Source of the DNA: Paludibacteraceae bacterium
GTDB taxonomy: Bacteria > Bacteroidota > Bacteroidia > Bacteroidales > Paludibacteraceae
Assembly (NCBI GenBank): GCA_017444615.1
Contig: JAFSWF010000048.1
Location: 1-40,054 of the forward strand
Reading direction: 5' to 3'
Length of the DNA: 40,054 nucleotides
Shown here: positions 1 through 8,059 of the stretch, piece by piece
Layout of the letters: the number at the start of each line of letters is the position of its first letter
Numbering within the stretch: position 1 is the first letter of the stretch
Notes under the pieces: model-generated
Told to the model about the DNA's origin: nothing
Databases searched by the model: none
Seen by the model: only the letters and a program-made list of their open reading frames with translations
Translations under genes and position numbers: made by a program

Positions 1-69
1 CAGAATTTCTTCATAGGCCATGCAGACTTTCTGCGTAATCCTTCACCCTTCGGTGTGAAGTCTTACATC

Positions 70-125
70 CAAACAAAAGAAAAATGCGCTTGAGAGTAAA
101 TTCTCAGACGCATTTTCTTTGTTTG
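70..125 (-). terminator. Hairpin terminator downstream of tRNA-Arg
   Basis: A long imperfect inverted repeat. The core pairs TGAGA (92-96 side) with TCTCA (102-106) and continues outward through AAAATGCG/CGCATTTT arms. On the minus strand the hairpin is followed by a T-rich run (TTTTTCTTTTG). It starts about 5 nt past the 3' end of the tRNA gene, so it probably ends that transcript. The AT-rich outer arms could also make it work in the other direction. Confidence 0.65.
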
Positions 126-129
126 TATG

Positions 130-203
130 TGATCCATGCAGGATTCAAACCTGCAACCCCCACATCCGTAGTGTGGTACTCTATTCAGTTGAGCTAATGG
201 ACC
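130..203 (-). tRNA. tRNA-Arg (anticodon ACG)
   Basis: The minus strand folds as a 74-nt cloverleaf. The acceptor arms are GGTCCAT (203-197) and ATGGATC, with discriminator A at 130. The D arm is GCTC/GAGT, the anticodon stem CCACA/TGTGG with loop CTACGGA (anticodon ACG), and the T arm GCAGG/CCTGC with loop TTTGAAT. The ACG anticodon reads CGU, and normally CGC and CGA after A34 deamination, as arginine. CCA is not encoded. A typical promoter lies about 76 nt upstream, and a hairpin sits between promoter and tRNA. Confidence 0.95.
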
Positions 204-210
204 CTCGCTT

Positions 211-235
211 CCCCAAAAATTGAAATTTTTTGGGG
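211..235 (-). other. Hairpin in the tRNA-Arg leader
   Basis: The arms CCCCAAAAA and TTTTTTGGGG enclose a loop of about 6 nt, between the predicted transcription start (~272) and the tRNA 5' end (203). It could be a processing guide for RNase P or RNase E, or a chance structure. Its function is inferred only. Confidence 0.4.
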
Positions 236-278
236 ACCCTATGACCCCACAAAAACCCTCTCTTGTGGAAAGCGGGTG

Positions 279-309
279 CAAAGGTACAACAAAAATTTGA
301 ATTGACCAA
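279..309 (-). promoter_or_regulatory. Promoter of tRNA-Arg
   Basis: On the minus strand TTG (309-307), exactly 20 nt, then TACCTTTG (286-279). This is the Bacteroidota -33/-7 pattern. The predicted start is near 272. Confidence 0.75.
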
Positions 310-380
310 ATATTTTTGCATTTTTTTGCAAAAAAAGCGCATTTTGTCATTCTTTTTAGGCAATTAGCCCCCTTTAAGCG

Positions 381-413
381 CAAAAAAGAGGTTCTCATTC
401 GCTGAGAACCTCT
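381..413 (-). terminator. Terminator overlapping the S41 peptidase stop codon
   Basis: A perfect 10-bp stem (387-396 with 404-413) with a 7-nt loop, followed on the minus strand by six Ts (387-382). The TGA stop codon (397-395) lies at the stem-loop junction, so the terminator is embedded in the end of the gene. Confidence 0.85.
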
Positions 414-2005
414 ACTGCTTTCTTCGTTATTTCGTCATCGCGTTCGAAGAGTGGGAAGAAGCCTTCATCGCCTAAGATGTTCCGCACAATATAAGCATTG
501 AGAAGCCGCGTCATCAGCGGTTTGGACTTTTGAATCTGCGACTCATCGGGTTCGATGCCTTTCGCTTTAGCAAACGCCACAAACTCGCGCAATACATTTT
601 GCTTGAGCAAGTACTGCTCGAGCGATTGCCAATCTTTGAACTCGCTCAGTTGTTTGCGGTGGGTATCGGTGTATTGGTACGCAAACTGATAGGTATATGC
701 CATGTTGACGCAGCGGTTATACCACGGTGTGTTAAGGGTCGTATCGCGTCCGACAAACACATCCGGCATGATTCCACCGCCTCCATGCACGATTCGTCCA
801 CCTTTGGTACGATAGATAGTGGTGTCAGCAAAGTGCACACTATCCGCCGAATAGAACTCTCCGTGCTCAAAGCGCTCCATCAGTTCTTGCTGATAATCTT
901 CCGAATCGCCTAAGGAGTAAGGTTTTTGGATACAACGTCCGGAAGGCGTGTAATAACGCGCCACGGTCAAGCGTACGGCACTGCCATCTGCAAACGGCAT
1001 CTGTTGCTGCACAAGTCCCTTACCGAACGAGCGGCGACCGATGATGGTAGCGCGGTCGTTATCTTGCATAGCGCCGGAGAAGATCTCACTGGCGGAGGCT
1101 GAGAAATCATCAATCAGCACGGCTAACGGCACCTCTTTGAACCGTCCTCCGCCATCTGCTTTCGCTTCGTAGCGTGGGTACGCCCGTCCTTGCGAATAGA
1201 CGATACCGTCACCGCGCTGCAGGAACTCATTCGCCATCCGGATGGCTTGGTCCATATAACCGCCGGAGTTCTCCCGCAGGTCCACTATATACCGTGTAGC
1301 ACCTTGTGCGCGTAACTCTGCCAAGGCGGTGATGAACTCCAGATAAGTGGTCTCGCCGAATTTATTGACGCGTACAAAGCCTATTTTTTGACCCTTGTGC
1401 TCAATGATGAATTTCGCATCGACGGAATTAACCGGAATATCGCCACGGGTGATGGTGTAATACAGCGGTTCGTCTGCACCGGCACGTTTGATACCCAACT
1501 TAACTTTGGTTCCTTTCTCGCCACGGAGGGTACGCATCACTTTCTCGTTGTTGATTTTCTTGCCCACAAACGAACTGTCATCGACGGTGATGATCTTATC
1601 GCCCGCCAGCACACCAACGCCTTCGCTCGGTCCACCGGCAATGACGGCCACGATGCGGATCGTGTCTTGTTGGATAGTGAATTGCACGCCGATGCCGGAG
1701 AACGAACCCGCTAACTCCGAATTGACCATCTCGAGGTCTTTCTTGGGAATGTAGGCTGAGTGCGGGTCGAGTTTTTGCACCAACTCGCTCATCATCTCAT
1801 CGGTTATACTGTCTATGTCCAGACTATCGACATATGCCGTTTCCATCAGTTGGAGCAAACGGTCCACTTTGCTCTGCTCAATGTTCCATCGCCCGTTCTG
1901 ATAGACGATACGTTGCGCGTTGGCTTTTTGGCTGAGCGTCATTCCGATAAACAAACCCAACGCTACACCTAAAACGGTTAGAAGAGGAAGAAGAATCTTT
2001 TTCAT
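395..2005 (-). CDS. S41 family C-terminal processing peptidase with PDZ domain
   Basis: This 536-aa protein starts with an uncleaved-anchor or signal segment (about residues 4-25), so the protease should act in the periplasm on C-termini of envelope proteins. A PDZ domain spans about 95-180 (SGIGVQF, then AGDKIITVDD). The serine/lysine protease domain follows, with the SASASEIF block at 302-309. Aligned to E. coli Prc, the nucleophile is Ser304 and the general base Lys329 in FGKG, at the expected 25-residue spacing. The gene lies 21 nt downstream of the dCMP deaminase and ends in a terminator that contains its stop codon, so it is probably the last gene of a malQ-deaminase-protease transcript. 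The family is certain. The substrate is unknown. Confidence 0.93.
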   Translation of the reverse strand: MKKILLPLLTVLGVALGLFIGMTLSQKANAQRIVYQNGRWNIEQSKVDRLLQLMETAYVDSLDIDSITDEMMSELVQKLDPHSAYIPKKDLEMVNSELAGSFSGIGVQFTIQQDTIRIVAVIAGGPSEGVGVLAGDKIITVDDSSFVGKKINNEKVMRTLRGEKGTKVKLGIKRAGADEPLYYTITRGDIPVNSVDAKFIIEHKGQKIGFVRVNKFGETTYLEFITALAELRAQGATRYIVDLRENSGGYMDQAIRMANEFLQRGDGIVYSQGRAYPRYEAKADGGGRFKEVPLAVLIDDFSASASEIFSGAMQDNDRATIIGRRSFGKGLVQQQMPFADGSAVRLTVARYYTPSGRCIQKPYSLGDSEDYQQELMERFEHGEFYSADSVHFADTTIYRTKGGRIVHGGGGIMPDVFVGRDTTLNTPWYNRCVNMAYTYQFAYQYTDTHRKQLSEFKDWQSLEQYLLKQNVLREFVAFAKAKGIEPDESQIQKSKPLMTRLLNAYIVRNILGDEGFFPLFERDDEITKKAVEVLSE

Positions 2006-2026
2006 TGACGATAGGACTATTTACGA

Positions 2027-2458
2027 TTACACATTTGCATTTTCTTCATTCAGGAACACGACCTCAATGCCTGCTCTTTTGATGAGTTCGACGCCGTCCA
2101 TCAGGCGGTACTCTTCGCCATAGACCACTCGTTTGATGCCCGATTGGATAATCAACTTAGAGCACTCCAAGCACGGACTGGCGGTGACATAGAGGGTGGC
2201 TCCATCGGAACTGTTATTCGACCGTGCTACCTTGGTCAGCGCATTCGCCTCGGCGTGCAGCACATAGGGTTTGGAGACGTTATTCTCATCCTCGCAGATG
2301 TTCTCAAACCCCGACGGCGTACCGTTGTACCCATCGGAGATGATCATCTGGTTCTTGACCAGCAGGGCACCCACTTTGCGGCGAACACAGTAACTATTCT
2401 CCGCCCAAGTACGCGCCATGCGCATGTACAGATAATCTCGCTTTGTTTGTTTGTCCAT
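2027..2458 (-). CDS. Deoxycytidylate (dCMP) deaminase family protein
   Basis: This 143-aa cytosolic zinc enzyme probably converts dCMP to dUMP, feeding dTMP synthesis. The zinc site is complete: His68 and catalytic Glu70 in HAEANA, and Cys96 and Cys99 in PCLECS. The N-terminal GALLVK and GYNGTPSG segments (about 31-49) are typical of dCMP deaminases rather than cytidine or tRNA-adenosine deaminases. Length is normal for the ComEB-like group. It sits between malQ (74 nt upstream, separated by a hairpin) and the S41 protease (21 nt downstream). No TANNTTTG box is visible directly upstream, so it is likely read from the malQ promoter. The alternative is another nucleotide deaminase of the same fold. 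Confidence 0.9.
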   Translation of the reverse strand: MDKQTKRDYLYMRMARTWAENSYCVRRKVGALLVKNQMIISDGYNGTPSGFENICEDENNVSKPYVLHAEANALTKVARSNNSSDGATLYVTASPCLECSKLIIQSGIKRVVYGEEYRLMDGVELIKRAGIEVVFLNEENANV

Positions 2459-2475
2459 TTTGTATATTGGTTAGA

Positions 2476-2508
2476 ACAAGGAGCCGTAGTGGTTGTGCGG
2501 CTCCTTGT
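2476..2508 (-). other. Intercistronic hairpin between malQ and the deaminase
   Basis: A perfect 11-bp inverted repeat (2476-2486 with 2498-2508) with an 11-nt loop. No T run follows on either strand, so it is a weak candidate for termination and could instead be an mRNA-stabilising or attenuating stem. Confidence 0.55.
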
Positions 2509-2532
2509 GGTGGAATCTATCATCCTTGCGTC

Positions 2533-5136
2533 TTAACGAACGCTCGTTAGTTTGCGCACTTTCGCATTGAACGCATCTTTCTGGAGCAGTTCCTCTAAAG
2601 TGAGGTGCATGCGGTAATTCCAGAAATGCCGCGGGTTGGCCGGTACGTTAATACGTTCTGCGTGTTGGTTGGGCAGACGAATCTCACCATCAATGGCCAG
2701 CCAGTCTTGCAGCGGCAGGATCACCCACATAGCCGGACTGTACATATGTTGGTTGATGATGAACTCAGCGATCTCCGGCGTCATCTCTTGCGGTGCATCG
2801 CCCCACCAACCCATCTGTTCGTTGTAGAACTGCTGGGTGACAGCGCGATCCTCTTCCCACCAAGCACGAAGCGGGTTCATATCGTGCGTGCCGGTCGTGC
2901 AAACGCTCTGGTAAGGCGCGTCGGCGGGGTGTGCGAACTTCACCGTAGGATCCTTCGGCATACGTTGGATCTCCAGACTCAGGATCTGCAACTCATGCAT
3001 CACATCGGGTACACACGCCGGCACCATACCCAGGTCTTCGCCGCAGCACAACATATGCGTTGCCCCAATCAAGGTAGGCAACTTACGCATAGCCGAATCA
3101 CGCCAGAAGTTGGTATGACGACGGTAGAAATAGTCGTTGTAGATGCGCATGAGTATCTCTTTCTGGTCGGAGTAGAGTTCGTTGAACGAGTGGCTCTGAT
3201 AAATCGAGATACGCGGATGCAACCAACCCGGACGGCGTTGGTCTTCTACCATCAGCACTTCGCAATGGAGATAGATCAGTCCGTTGCAGATATTATGTAC
3301 GGCTGCTTCGCTCAGACCGCTGGCCTTCAGTTGTTTCTCATCGCCCAGCAGACGGTCCGCCCACTCTTGCACTTTGAGTTGGGTGTCAAACTCCGGACGG
3401 AACCAGTAGATGTAACCATCGTTTGTATTGAGGGCGTTATTCTTCGCCCATTCGGTGTCAAAGCCTAAGACATCGCCTAAGAAGTTCGAACGGATATAAG
3501 GCTTCGTCATACGATCCCAATCAAGGCAGATACCTTGTGCGCAGAGGTCGTCATAGCTGTACGGCAGGGCAGGAACGAAATGTCCGCAGAGTCCCCACAC
3601 ATCCTGCTTGCGCATCTGCCAAATACGGAAGAAGCCCAAGATATGATCCACACGGTAGGCATCGAAATAATCTTGCATTTTACGGAATCGTTGTTGCCAC
3701 CAACCGAAGTTATCCTCTGCCATCTTATCCCAGTTATAGGTCGGGAAGCCCCAGTTCTGACCACTGATAGAGAAATCATCGGGCGGTGCACCGGCTGAAG
3801 CGTCGAGGTTAAAGAGTTCCGGATAAACAGCCGCATCTACGCTGTCGGGACTGATACCGATAGGGATATCACCCTTCATCGCCACGCCAATCGAGTGGGC
3901 ATACGCTACGGCATCCGCTAACTGCTTGTCGGCGTGGAATTGCAGGAACTTATAGAACTCTTTGGGTTGCTTGTCACGCTTGCTCAGGAAAGCCGCATAG
4001 GGTTCCAGCCACGTAGCGTTCTTAGCCTCGAAGGCTTTGTATTCCTCGCTACTAAAGAGCGCATCTTTGTCTTGCTTGAAGAGGGCTTTGAAGAACACCA
4101 TCTTCGCGTCATACACGCACTGGTAGTCGGCAATGGTCTTTGCGTTGAACTCCGCCTTCTGCGCCTCGTATTTTTTCTTCTGCGCCGGCGTCAAACGACC
4201 CATCTTCTCGATATTGATATAAATCGGATGCAAAGCAAAGACGCTCACCGCGTTGTACGGATAGCTGTCCAAGTTATTATGACGCAGGGTCGTATCGTTG
4301 ATCGGCAGGGTTTGGATTATCTTCTGTCCTGTCAAAGCAGCCCAATCGGCCATTTTCTTCAGGTCTTGGAACTCACCAATACCGAATCCATCTTCCGTAC
4401 GGAGGGAGAAGACAGGCACGGCTACGCCGGCACCTTTCCAGCGAGGCTGCGTACGACGGAAACCACGGTCGTTCTCTTCGATAACAAGACCTTTCTCCAC
4501 GCCCCAGATCTGACGGTTCTCGCCCCATTCGGTATCTACGACAGTGCCGGTCTTGAGGTCATATATAACGTATTTATATTCGATAATCTGACTGTCCGCC
4601 ACTTTGATATCTGCGCGCCAAAGCGGGAACTCAGCATCGCTCATAATCAACTTGTTATCGGCATTCCAGTCTCCTAATTCCGGACAGTTACCGATGATCG
4701 CCACGCCTTGCGTAGGCAGGATTTGCGGCAGGTCGATGGAGAAGCGGATATTACCCTTCGGCGCTTTGGCTTTAGCGGGCTGATGACGCAGGAACAACGA
4801 TTTGACGAAAGCGGTGGTGTAGAACGAGTCCTCATAGGTGCTCGCTTGCCATGCATCGCGTACTACGATACGTTTGTCCGAAGCCTTCAGCACTAACGTA
4901 CGGGGCTCACCGGCCTCGTAGATGTAACCGCCTTCTTGCAAACGAATGGCGTACTTGTACTGAATACTGCCTGCGAAATCGCTTACCGGCACATTCACCT
5001 GCCAGAAATCCGTTCCTTGACAATTCAGTACCAGCGGCTCGCGCTCGCTCCAACCCAAAATAGACTCTTGTGTCTCAATCACGCACAGAGACTGACCATA
5101 CTCGGCGCGATAATGAATCTGAAAATTAATGTTCAT
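2533..5136 (-). CDS. malQ: 4-alpha-glucanotransferase (GH77, amylomaltase) with two CBM20 domains
   Basis: This 867-aa enzyme transfers alpha-1,4-glucan segments between maltodextrins and glycogen-like acceptors in the cytosol. Two starch-binding CBM20-like domains occupy about residues 1-110 and 128-222 (the second has IGNCPELGDW), followed by the GH77 catalytic domain from about 237. The catalytic triad reads as Asp497 (YRVDHILG), Glu700 (CGEDLG) and Asp752 (GTHDMN). This is the long DPE2-like architecture found in plants and Bacteroidota, not the roughly 690-aa E. coli MalQ. It has its own promoter at 5206-5236 and a predicted 63-nt leader, and is followed by the dCMP deaminase. glgB lies elsewhere in the window, supporting a glycogen role. 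Confidence 0.95.
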   Translation of the reverse strand: MNINFQIHYRAEYGQSLCVIETQESILGWSEREPLVLNCQGTDFWQVNVPVSDFAGSIQYKYAIRLQEGGYIYEAGEPRTLVLKASDKRIVVRDAWQASTYEDSFYTTAFVKSLFLRHQPAKAKAPKGNIRFSIDLPQILPTQGVAIIGNCPELGDWNADNKLIMSDAEFPLWRADIKVADSQIIEYKYVIYDLKTGTVVDTEWGENRQIWGVEKGLVIEENDRGFRRTQPRWKGAGVAVPVFSLRTEDGFGIGEFQDLKKMADWAALTGQKIIQTLPINDTTLRHNNLDSYPYNAVSVFALHPIYINIEKMGRLTPAQKKKYEAQKAEFNAKTIADYQCVYDAKMVFFKALFKQDKDALFSSEEYKAFEAKNATWLEPYAAFLSKRDKQPKEFYKFLQFHADKQLADAVAYAHSIGVAMKGDIPIGISPDSVDAAVYPELFNLDASAGAPPDDFSISGQNWGFPTYNWDKMAEDNFGWWQQRFRKMQDYFDAYRVDHILGFFRIWQMRKQDVWGLCGHFVPALPYSYDDLCAQGICLDWDRMTKPYIRSNFLGDVLGFDTEWAKNNALNTNDGYIYWFRPEFDTQLKVQEWADRLLGDEKQLKASGLSEAAVHNICNGLIYLHCEVLMVEDQRRPGWLHPRISIYQSHSFNELYSDQKEILMRIYNDYFYRRHTNFWRDSAMRKLPTLIGATHMLCCGEDLGMVPACVPDVMHELQILSLEIQRMPKDPTVKFAHPADAPYQSVCTTGTHDMNPLRAWWEEDRAVTQQFYNEQMGWWGDAPQEMTPEIAEFIINQHMYSPAMWVILPLQDWLAIDGEIRLPNQHAERINVPANPRHFWNYRMHLTLEELLQKDAFNAKVRKLTSVR

Positions 5137-5205
5137 GATATTGTGTATTAGTTAATTTGTCGGCCTTCAGGAAGGATGGTAAACCCGTATCCCGATAATC
5201 TGCTG

Positions 5206-5236
5206 CAAAATTACAAAAAATTCTGCAATTACGCAA
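5206..5236 (-). promoter_or_regulatory. Promoter of malQ
   Basis: On the minus strand TTG (5236-5234), 20 nt, then TAATTTTG (5213-5206). It lies in the gap between the flippase-like gene and malQ, with a predicted start near 5199. Confidence 0.75.
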
Positions 5237-5237
5237 A

Positions 5238-6173
5238 TTATTTTGTGTTTTTTCTAAAAAATATCCATATTACACAAGGTAGAAGGGTGTTAATCACCCA
5301 AAGCGCGACACCGGCGAGTGCGGCGTTCACTGTGCCGAACAACATCATCGCCCAAGCGCCACGCACACCCACCTCCGCTATCGGCACATTCGGTGTGACG
5401 GTCACCAGCAGATAATAGATGGCGGAAAGGCTGAAGACGGATGGCTGAATACTGACTGCCCCTAGTGCATATAACACGAGCACCAGCTGCACGCACCAGC
5501 ATCCTAACCGCACGGCACTTTGTCCCAGACTCTTCCAGATGAGAACCGAAGGCGGGTCCGAAGAGGTTTTATGGTCTTGTCCCAAAAACCATTTCTGCAA
5601 CCATTGCGGTGCGAAATACAGACAGAGAGCCAACACCAGCACCACTCCCATCAGCGCGTAGAGATAACTGCCGCCTACTTGTTCTAACACCGCAGGACTA
5701 AACGCCAAGGCCACTACACCTGTTACCACGATCGCCATCGTCATCGTCGCACTACCTACCGCCCCCATCGCTAACACCTTAGTCATCCTATTCTTACTAC
5801 TGTCTTCTGAATTCTGATGGCTCATCAACATAGCGCGCGCAGGGTACTCGCCCAGCCGCCACGGTGTGATCAGACCAGCCAATTTGCTGTAATACACCTG
5901 TCGCTGCGCTTCCGCGAAGGTCATTCGTTCATTCGTTAACTCCTGCACGCCTTCATTCATCAATGTCTTCCATTTCCACGCTTCAATGGCCATATTCACC
6001 GGCATCAACGCCACTGCCAAAGCCAACGCACCCCACTGTCCACCATCCATCGCCCGCAGACTCGCCGCCACCGCTTCGTATTGGTCATAAGTGACCAAGC
6101 GGTACACCAAATACACATACGCCGCACCGGCTATCGACCACTCAACTATATGAAGTATCGTCTTTTTGTCCAT
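5238..6173 (-). CDS. Flippase-like / lysylphosphatidylglycerol synthase TM-domain membrane protein (UPF0104)
   Basis: This protein of about 311 aa has roughly six to eight hydrophobic segments, and residues such as YYSKLAGLITPWRLGEYPAR and TVTPNVPIAEVGVRG match the LPG_synthase_TM (PF03706) family of inner-membrane proteins. In this family the catalytic aminoacyl-transfer domain of MprF is absent; a lipid-translocating role is proposed but not proven. ATG at 6173 is preferred over a TTG at 6185, because the TTG overlaps the -7 box. The predicted transcription start then lies only about 3 nt before the ATG. The gene is divergent from feoB. The insert around MSHQNSEDSS is not typical of the family. 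Confidence 0.8.
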   Translation of the reverse strand: MDKKTILHIVEWSIAGAAYVYLVYRLVTYDQYEAVAASLRAMDGGQWGALALAVALMPVNMAIEAWKWKTLMNEGVQELTNERMTFAEAQRQVYYSKLAGLITPWRLGEYPARAMLMSHQNSEDSSKNRMTKVLAMGAVGSATMTMAIVVTGVVALAFSPAVLEQVGGSYLYALMGVVLVLALCLYFAPQWLQKWFLGQDHKTSSDPPSVLIWKSLGQSAVRLGCWCVQLVLVLYALGAVSIQPSVFSLSAIYYLLVTVTPNVPIAEVGVRGAWAMMLFGTVNAALAGVALWVINTLLPCVIWIFFRKNTK

Positions 6174-6182
6174 AATCCGCTG

Positions 6183-6213
6183 CAAAAATACAACTTTTTT
6201 TGCATATACGCAA
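6183..6213 (-). promoter_or_regulatory. Promoter of the flippase-like gene
   Basis: On the minus strand TTG (6213-6211), 20 nt with a 7-A run, then TATTTTTG (6190-6183). The predicted start near 6176 lies 3 nt from the ATG, so the mRNA may be almost leaderless. Confidence 0.7.
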
Positions 6214-6245
6214 GAGAAAAATGCAAAAATCCCAATTAATAGGGA

Positions 6246-6276
6246 TTGTGAGGGTGAAAAAAAAGCAGTACCTTTG
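6246..6276 (+). promoter_or_regulatory. Promoter of feoB
   Basis: TTG (6246-6248), 20 nt including an 8-A run, then TACCTTTG (6269-6276). The predicted start is near 6283, giving a leader of about 109 nt before the feoB ATG. Confidence 0.75.
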
Positions 6277-6292
6277 TCGTCGATTTCGACGA
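6277..6292 (+). promoter_or_regulatory. Palindrome at the feoB transcription start (candidate operator)
   Basis: TCGTCGA and TCGACGA arms (7 bp each) are separated by TT, directly after the -7 box and centred on the predicted transcription start. The position suits a repressor operator. The sequence does not resemble the classical Fur box, so the regulator is unknown. In RNA it could alternatively form a small 5' hairpin. Confidence 0.45.
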
Positions 6293-6344
6293 TTAATGAC
6301 TTCGTTGCCCTGCAACTCGTGTAATTATCGGGAAATCACCTCTC

Positions 6345-6374
6345 CCCCACTGAACGTACAGCCGTTCATCGGGG
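6345..6374 (+). promoter_or_regulatory. Hairpin in the feoB leader
   Basis: A CCCC/GGGG outer stem (6345-6348 with 6371-6374), a 2x2 internal loop, and a TGAACG/CGTTCA inner stem (6351-6356 with 6363-6368) with a 6-nt loop. It ends 17 nt before the feoB ATG, so folding could affect translation initiation. No known riboswitch was recognised. Confidence 0.45.
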
Positions 6375-6391
6375 ACCCCAAAAAGTAGAAA

Positions 6392-8059
6392 ATGATTAAG
6401 ATTGCCGTCATAGGATTACCCCAAAGCGGGAAAAGTTCGCTCTGTCAAGCCTTGCAGGCGTTGGCGGATAAGGACCATCGGGACATGCATTTTGTGGAGG
6501 TGTTTGACTCCGACCAAGTGCATGGACACATCTACGATGTCGTACTGCAGGTGGTGGATGCTACCCGTTTGGAAGAGTCCCTGCTGCTCACACCGCATAT
6601 CATCGACGAGGAGCAGAAGATAGTGCTGGCCATCGGTCGGTATGACCTGTTGCTCCAAACCGACCACTCGCTCAATATCCCCCTACTGGAGCAGCTCATC
6701 GGTGTACCAACCTGCCGCGTTTCCGTGCGGAAGAACTACGGCCTGCCTAACTGCCTCTCTATCGTAGAAGAGGTGGCCGCCAGACCGGTATCCCTTGCGC
6801 ACCCTATTTATCACCTCCGCGACCAAGCAGATGAAGACACATACCGCGCTTACGTGCACGGTGTGCTGACCCAAACCCTCACGCACGCCAAGGACGATAA
6901 ACACCGGACGCGCCTTGAGCAGATAGACCGTGTGCTGACGAACCCTTGGTTCGGCTTTCCCATCATGTTCGCTATCCTTTATTTTGTCTTCTGGTGCACT
7001 TTTACCCTCGGTGCTTATCCTCAAGATTGGATAGCAGCGGGCGTGGAATGGCTATGCGACACCTGTCATGCTCATACGGAGGCCAACTGGTTCAGCGGAC
7101 TGCTCATTGACGGCGTGTTACAAGGCGTAGGCGCCGTGCTAGCGTTCTTGCCCAATATCATCATCCTCTTCTTCTTTATCTCATTGATGGAAGACAGCGG
7201 TTACATGGCGCGCGAAGCCTATCTGATGGACACGATCATGCACCGCGTGGGCCTGCACGGACGCTCGTTCATTCCGATGCTGATGGGTTTTGGCTGCAAC
7301 GTGCCGGCTATCATGGCAGCGAGAGATATCAAAAACCCCAAGGACCGTGTGCTGACCATGCTAATGGTGCCTTTCATGTCCTGCTCTGCCCGACTGCCGG
7401 TGTATATGCTCTTTGTCGACACCTTCTTCGCGCGGCACAAAGCGCTGGTGATGATTTCCCTCTACACCATCGGCATCAGCCTCTCTATCCTCTTTGCCAT
7501 CATCATGAAGCGCACGCGGTGGTTTAAGCAGGATAACGACGATTCGGTCAATGAGTTGCCGGAGTTCCGCATGCCTAAAGCCAAAGCCACCGCCGCACAT
7601 ATTTGGGAACGGGTAGCCGATTACTTGCAGAAGATATGTACGGTCATTCTATGGGCGTCCATCATCATCTGGGCGTTGGAGTATTTCCCGACGCAAGACA
7701 TCAACGACCTCAAGCATTCGTACTTAGCCATGATAGGACAAGCGGTGGCGCCGATTATGGAACCCTTAGGTTTTGATTGGAAGATGTCGGTCTGCCTGCT
7801 TACCGGTCTTCCTGCCAAAGAAGCCATCGTCTCGACGCTCGCTATCCTCTACGGAGGAGACATCAGCGCCGCCGGGTTCACACCCCTGACCGCCTTCAGC
7901 TTCATGATCTTCGTGCTACTCTATTTCCCCTGCGTAGCCACGATAGCTACCCTCCGCCGAGAGGCCGGCAAAGTGTGGGCGTGGTTCACTGTCTTCCACT
8001 CTCTCGCTCTCGCTTGGCTGATGGCCTTTGCTATTTATCAAATAGGAATGCTGTTCTAA
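6392..8059 (+). CDS. feoB: FeoB-like ferrous iron transporter with shortened, degenerate G domain
   Basis: This 555-aa inner-membrane protein is predicted to import Fe2+ (or a similar metal). The membrane core carries both FeoB gate signatures: GFGCNVPAIMA (about 297-307) followed by SCSARLPVY (about 338), and GLPAKEAIVS near 476. The N-terminal GTPase part is abnormal. The P-loop GLPQSGKSS (8-16) is present, but the usual DLPG (G3) block is missing and the NMxD G4 motif reads GRYD (82-85). The domain is therefore about 40 residues shorter than in classical FeoB, and the protein is well below the usual 700-800 aa. No feoA is adjacent. A promoter, a palindrome and a leader hairpin precede it. 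It overlaps convergent xerC by 4 nt. Metal specificity and GTP dependence are open. Confidence 0.88.
   Translation: MIKIAVIGLPQSGKSSLCQALQALADKDHRDMHFVEVFDSDQVHGHIYDVVLQVVDATRLEESLLLTPHIIDEEQKIVLAIGRYDLLLQTDHSLNIPLLEQLIGVPTCRVSVRKNYGLPNCLSIVEEVAARPVSLAHPIYHLRDQADEDTYRAYVHGVLTQTLTHAKDDKHRTRLEQIDRVLTNPWFGFPIMFAILYFVFWCTFTLGAYPQDWIAAGVEWLCDTCHAHTEANWFSGLLIDGVLQGVGAVLAFLPNIIILFFFISLMEDSGYMAREAYLMDTIMHRVGLHGRSFIPMLMGFGCNVPAIMAARDIKNPKDRVLTMLMVPFMSCSARLPVYMLFVDTFFARHKALVMISLYTIGISLSILFAIIMKRTRWFKQDNDDSVNELPEFRMPKAKATAAHIWERVADYLQKICTVILWASIIIWALEYFPTQDINDLKHSYLAMIGQAVAPIMEPLGFDWKMSVCLLTGLPAKEAIVSTLAILYGGDISAAGFTPLTAFSFMIFVLLYFPCVATIATLRREAGKVWAWFTVFHSLALAWLMAFAIYQIGMLF

Noticed and set aside
1-60. 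Possible end of a gene at the left edge
   Set aside because: Only a CTTCAC/GTGAAG hairpin (41-60) is visible; the window is too short there to identify a coding frame.
63-398. A 111-codon minus-strand reading across the tRNA-Arg gene
   Set aside because: It runs through the tRNA, its promoter and two hairpins and has no protein-like character; it is a chance open frame.
3934-4677. 247-codon plus-strand frame opposite malQ
   Set aside because: Antisense to a well-supported GH77 gene with full catalytic residues; composition is that of a shadow frame.
6171-6185. TTG start at 6185 for the flippase-like gene
   Set aside because: It overlaps the -7 box, upstream of the predicted transcription start.
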